The notes beneath the pieces are model-generated. The model did not search any database and had not been told where the DNA came from. It saw only the letters and a list, made by a program, of their open reading frames with translations. Shown piece after piece: positions 61,074 to 64,000 of a stretch of 64,000 bases of DNA. How positions within the stretch are numbered: the stretch's first letter is position 1; each line of letters opens with the position of its first letter. The position numbers and the translations under genes are program-made. Origin of the DNA: an uncultured Coriobacteriaceae bacterium. Its GTDB lineage: Bacteria > Actinomycetota > Coriobacteriia > Coriobacteriales > Coriobacteriaceae. The stretch spans positions 26,882 to 90,881 of the forward strand of contig CALUOP010000009.1 of assembly GCA_944322305.1 (NCBI GenBank), written 5' to 3'.

Positions 61074-61982
61074 ATGGACCTGCAGACGCAAACGACGCTC
61101 AACCGCATGACCGCGCGCTTCTACCGCACGCACGCGTCATCCTTCTCAGCCACGCGGCAAGCGCCGTGGCACGGATGGCGGCGCGCCCTTGACGTCGCGC
61201 TTCCAGCCTTGGACTCCCCTAAGGGCGAGAACCGCGCGGGCCAAAGCGACGCGCCCCTCACCGTGCTCGACCTCGCCTGCGGCAACCTGCGCTACGAGCG
61301 GTTCTTGGCCGAGGCGCTGCCTGCGCGCGCCATCCGCACCTGGGCCGTCGACAACGCCGACGCGCTAGCCGCCGACGCGCAGCCCGCTCGAGCCCCGCGC
61401 GGCGGCGCCCCCAAAGCCGACGGCAAGACCGAGGCCCCCGCCGCAGAGAGCCCCTCAGCGGCCGGCGCCCCCGCCAACCTCGTCGTGAGCTACCAGCACC
61501 TCGACATCGTGGGCGCCCTCATCGCAAGCGGCAACGCCGGCGCGGTACCCCTGTCCGAGCAGATCAGCGCCCCTGCCTGCGACCTTGCCGTGGCCTTTGG
61601 CTTTTTCCACCACGTACCGGGCGCTGCGGCGCGCACAGCGCTTCTCGACGCCGTGCTCGCCAAGACGCGCCCGGGCGGCTGCGTCATCGCGTCTCTCTGG
61701 CGCTTCATGGAAAGCGAGCGCCTGGCAGCCAAGGCCCGCGCCACCACGGCGCAGGCCCGGGCGGCCTTCCCCGCCCTGCAGCTCGAAAAAGACGACTACC
61801 TCCTGGGATGGCAGGACGCGCCGGGCGCGTACCGCTACTGCCATCACTTCGGCACCGGGGAGGTAGACCTGCTCGCCGCCCACGCGCGCGAGCGCTGGGG
61901 TTGCCGGCTTCTCGCGCGCTTCTCGGCCGACGGCAAGGCCGGCAACCTCAACACCTACCTTGTGCTGCAGCGCCCGCGCTGA
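61074..61982 (+). CDS. class I SAM methyltransferase resembling Trm9/ALKBH8 tRNA methyltransferases
   Basis: The 302-residue protein opens MTARFYRTHASSFSATRQAP followed by WHGW, like the Trm9 start 'YN..A.HFS.TRYKPWP'. The SAM motif I is VLDLACGNLRYERFLAEA. AFGFFHHVPGAAARTALLDA is followed by RPGGCVIASLW, as in Trm9 'VVHHWST..RR...'. The C-terminal AYRYCHHFGTGEVDLLAAHA resembles Trm9 'YRYYHLYREGELE'. In eukaryotes Trm9 methylates the carboxymethyl group that Elp3 installs on U34. An elp3 gene is next door, which supports the same role here. An Ala/Pro-rich insert of about 40 residues follows motif I. GAAGGAAG precedes the ATG. Confidence 0.75.
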   Translation: MDLQTQTTLNRMTARFYRTHASSFSATRQAPWHGWRRALDVALPALDSPKGENRAGQSDAPLTVLDLACGNLRYERFLAEALPARAIRTWAVDNADALAADAQPARAPRGGAPKADGKTEAPAAESPSAAGAPANLVVSYQHLDIVGALIASGNAGAVPLSEQISAPACDLAVAFGFFHHVPGAAARTALLDAVLAKTRPGGCVIASLWRFMESERLAAKARATTAQARAAFPALQLEKDDYLLGWQDAPGAYRYCHHFGTGEVDLLAAHARERWGCRLLARFSADGKAGNLNTYLVLQRPR

Positions 61983-62009
61983 GGCGTCAACGGGGCAAGG
62001 CACCCGGTC

Positions 62010-63101
62010 CTACCCGCGCAAGACCTCGCCCAGCACGGCGTCGAGAGCCTCGATGTCCTCGGGGCGCGTCGCCCAGCTCGTGGCGAAGCGCACCGCGGTA
62101 TGGCCCTCGTCCACGCGCTCCCAAAAGCTCACGCGCACCTGCTTGCGCAGCCGCTCGCAGGCGTCGTTGTCAAGCACCACGAACTGCTGGTTGGTGGGCG
62201 AGTCGAGAAAGAACGTGCAGCCGTGCGCCGCGAGCACCGCGCGCAGGCGCTCGGCCATCTGGATCGCATGGGCCCCCAGCGCCCCGTACAGCGTGTCCTC
62301 AGCCGCGCACAGACCGTCCCCTGCGCCGTCCGCACCGCGCTCCGCCGGCGAGAACAGCTCGGCGAACTGCACGCCCAGAAGGCGCCCCTTGGCCACCAGG
62401 GCCCCGTGGCTTTTCACCTGCGTGGTGAAGTGCGCGGGCGCCCCTGCCGGAAACACCACCGCCTCGCCGCACAGCGCGCCCACCTTGGTGCCACCGATGT
62501 AGAAGGCGTCGCACAGGCGCGCCACGTCCGGCAGCGTCACGTCCGTCCCGGGCGCGGCCAGGCCATAGCCGAGGCGCGCGCCGTCCAGATACAGCGGGAT
62601 CGCGCGGGCGCGGCACACCGCCGAGAGCGCCTCGAGCTCGGCCAGGCTGTACAGCGTGCCCACCTCGGTGGGATGCGAGACGTACACCGCGCCGGGGAAC
62701 ACCATGTGCTCGTGGTTCTCATCTGCCCAGAAGGCGGCGAGAAACGCCTCGAGCTCGCCGGCGTCCAGCTTGCCGTCATGCTGCGGCAGCGTGAGCACCT
62801 TGTGACCCGTTGCCTCGATGGCGCCCGCCTCGTGCACGGCCACGTGCCCGGTCTCGGCGGCGACCACGCCCTCCCAGGGCTTGAGCAGCGCGTCGAGAAC
62901 CACCTGGTTGGTCTGCGTGCCGCCGGTGAGGAACACCACGTCGGCCTCGGGCGCCGCGCAGGCGCGCCGGATGCGCTCGGTCGCCTCGGAGCAGAAGCAG
63001 TCGGTGCCGTAGCCCGGCTCGCTTTGCAGGTTCGTCCGCGCAAAGGCCTCCAGAATCCGCGGATGGCACCCTTCGGAGTAGTCGTTCTCAAACGCCAGCA
63101 T
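62010..63101 (-). CDS. threonine aldolase family / beta-eliminating lyase
   Basis: The 363-residue PLP enzyme begins MLAFENDYSEGCHPRILEAF and has FLTGGTQTNQVVLDALLKPW, EVGTLYSLAELEALSAVCRA, IPLYLDGARLGYGLA and the lysine region DAFYIGGTKVGAL. These match low-specificity L-threonine aldolases. The product would be glycine and acetaldehyde. GGGGAGG precedes the ATG, and a TATAGT -10-like hexamer is located about 50 bp upstream. Confidence 0.87.
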   Translation of the reverse strand: MLAFENDYSEGCHPRILEAFARTNLQSEPGYGTDCFCSEATERIRRACAAPEADVVFLTGGTQTNQVVLDALLKPWEGVVAAETGHVAVHEAGAIEATGHKVLTLPQHDGKLDAGELEAFLAAFWADENHEHMVFPGAVYVSHPTEVGTLYSLAELEALSAVCRARAIPLYLDGARLGYGLAAPGTDVTLPDVARLCDAFYIGGTKVGALCGEAVVFPAGAPAHFTTQVKSHGALVAKGRLLGVQFAELFSPAERGADGAGDGLCAAEDTLYGALGAHAIQMAERLRAVLAAHGCTFFLDSPTNQQFVVLDNDACERLRKQVRVSFWERVDEGHTAVRFATSWATRPEDIEALDAVLGEVLRG

Positions 63102-63266
63102 GCAGCCTCCCCGTCTCGGTCCGTACGCGCCTTGGCAGGCGCGCCACCCCACTATACTGCGAACCGCGCGCCCAAAAGGAGCGCGCGGCCCGATCCCCGG
63201 CGTCAGTTGTCACGCGCAAGCCGGGCAAACAGCAGCTTGACCCATCGATCCGCTATGACCCGAAGG

Positions 63267-63272
63267 TATAAT
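63267..63272 (+). promoter_or_regulatory. -10 element of the deoxyinosine glycosylase gene
   Basis: TATAAT, preceded by GG, lies 49 nt before the start codon. No good -35 is evident. Confidence 0.45.
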
Positions 63273-63321
63273 CGCGAACAATCGAACTACCATACCGCAC
63301 ATAGGAGGGGATAAACGCCCG

Positions 63322-63837
63322 ATGAGCGAGCTGGTAAGCCATACGATTCCGCCGGTGTACAACGAGCAGGCGCGCGTGCTCATACTCGGCACCATGCCCT
63401 CGCCGGCTTCACGCGCCGCCGCCTTCTACTACGGTCATCCCCGCAACCGCTTCTGGCGGGTCATGGAGCGTCTCTGGGGCCTCCCCGACCATGCCCTCAC
63501 AGAAAACGACCAGCGCGTTGCCTTTTTGCTCGAGAACCGCATCGCCCTGTGGGACGTCCTGGCGCGCTGTGAGATCCATGGCGCCTCTGACGCCAGCATA
63601 CGCAACGCCGAGCCCAACAACCTTGCCCTCATCACCGAACACGCCAGTATCCAGGCTGTTTTCACCACCGGAGCCAAAGCCGCCCAGCTCTATCATCGCC
63701 TATGCGAGAAACACGTCGGTATGCCCGCCGTCGCTCTCCCCTCCACAAGCCCCGCCAACGCCCGCATGAGCCTTGAGCAGCTGGTAGAGGCCTACCGCAT
63801 CGTCAAAGAAACAGCAGAGGTCCCTGCACGCGCATAG
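63322..63837 (+). CDS. DNA-deoxyinosine glycosylase (uracil-DNA glycosylase superfamily, family 6)
   Basis: The 171-residue protein matches hypoxanthine-DNA glycosylases: VLILGTMPSPASRAAAFYYG, HPRNRFWRVMERLWGL, NRIALWDVLARCEIHGASDA and LPSTSPANARMS. The GTMPS motif replaces the GxDPG of other UDG families. It removes deaminated adenine from DNA. GGAGGGG lies 11 nt before the ATG, a slightly long spacing. Confidence 0.9.
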   Translation: MSELVSHTIPPVYNEQARVLILGTMPSPASRAAAFYYGHPRNRFWRVMERLWGLPDHALTENDQRVAFLLENRIALWDVLARCEIHGASDASIRNAEPNNLALITEHASIQAVFTTGAKAAQLYHRLCEKHVGMPAVALPSTSPANARMSLEQLVEAYRIVKETAEVPARA

Positions 63838-63854
63838 CAGCGCAACCTCGCGCC

Positions 63855-63880
63855 AATAAAAAAGCTCCCAAAGGAGCCTT
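63855..63880 (-). terminator. terminator downstream of the rRNA gene
   Basis: On the minus strand the sequence AAGGCTCCTTTGGGAGC is followed by six T and then ATT. The stem is short (GCTCC/GGAGC). Its place, about 85 bp past the 5S-like end, fits an rRNA operon terminator. Confidence 0.6.
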
Positions 63881-63962
63881 GTTACAAGGTGAACGATAAG
63901 GACGTTCCACCGCAGAAACGGGAAACGCCGCCTACCGGTCGGCGACGCCCTGCCCTCCCGCC

Positions 63963-64000
63963 GCCTGGCGCGGCAGTACTCTCGGCGCGGGGGCGCTTGA
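63963..64000 (-). rRNA. 3' end of a 5S rRNA gene, truncated by the window edge
   Basis: On the minus strand the last bases read GAGAGTACTGCCGCGCCAGGC, matching the 3' end of 5S rRNA ('GAGAGTA...GCCAGGC'). Only about 38 nt are visible, so the pairing 5' end cannot be checked. The terminator that follows supports the call. Confidence 0.55.

Noticed and set aside
57696..61982. A 1428-codon open frame on the plus strand
   Set aside because: It runs antisense through the spermidine-synthase-like and elp3 genes; only its last 302 codons match a family (the Trm9-like enzyme). High GC keeps antisense frames open.

Overview
The window is very GC-rich (roughly two thirds G+C by eye), densely coded, and carries a gene mix typical of an anaerobic, host-associated Coriobacteriia actinobacterium of the Collinsella/Olsenella/Atopobiaceae kind. 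The pointers are a DUF3516-type helicase, EFR1 ferredoxin, class III fructose-bisphosphatase, PTS sugar uptake, an Etf-linked lactate dehydrogenase, D-aspartate ligase and bacterial Elp3. The genus is an inference; no 16S is present, but the right edge appears to enter a 5S rRNA gene on the minus strand.

Layout. 1-3.3 kb: truncated acyl-CoA dehydratase activase-like gene and a YgiQ radical SAM protein. 3.4-11.2 kb, all minus: aspartate racemase, D-aspartate ligase, aminotransferase, nagB, glmM, rpsI and rplM, that is, cell-wall and amino-sugar supply plus ribosomal proteins. 11.3-20 kb: DUF3516 helicase between paired palindromes, an HTH-aminotransferase fusion, EFR1 plus a DUF1287 protein, a small hypothetical protein and a GH1 glycosidase. 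20-29.3 kb: Nudix hydrolase overlapping an OatA-like acyltransferase, an ABC-class ATPase, asnS and a GH31 glucosidase. 29.3-30.6 kb: a RelE/HigB-type toxin-antitoxin pair bracketed by direct repeats. 30.6-38.8 kb: lactate dehydrogenase/EtfAB operon (minus) and a Trp/Tyr-type ABC transporter operon with two lipoproteins (plus). 38.8-45.9 kb: YitT, PurF-like, TrmB and Fbp, interrupted by repeat islands. 45.9-51.6 kb: a DeoR-controlled hexitol/ketose PTS cluster. 51.6-64 kb: cation efflux, ThpR, peptide deformylase, EttA, a glycosyltransferase fused to a MarR-like domain, a spermidine-synthase-like protein, Elp3 divergent from a Trm9-like methyltransferase, an aldolase/lyase, a deoxyinosine glycosylase and the rRNA edge.

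The main novelty is in the intergenic DNA. Three islands (about 7.93-8.45, 39.12-39.63 and 43.41-43.68 kb) consist of short conserved units at spacings near whole helical turns (21, about 30, 50-52 and 63 bp), grouped in blocks of opposite orientation. Each island has its own unit, but all contain a GAGAA/TTCTC core. Several families of long dispersed palindromes occur as well; two flank the helicase and another brackets the toxin-antitoxin locus. Protein-level items worth testing are Elp3 next to a Trm9-like enzyme, the HTH-aminotransferase fusion with its own operator sites and an internal ribosome binding site, a glycosyltransferase-MarR fusion, a PurF homologue without the nucleophilic Cys, and a peptide deformylase homologue whose catalytic Glu is Ala.
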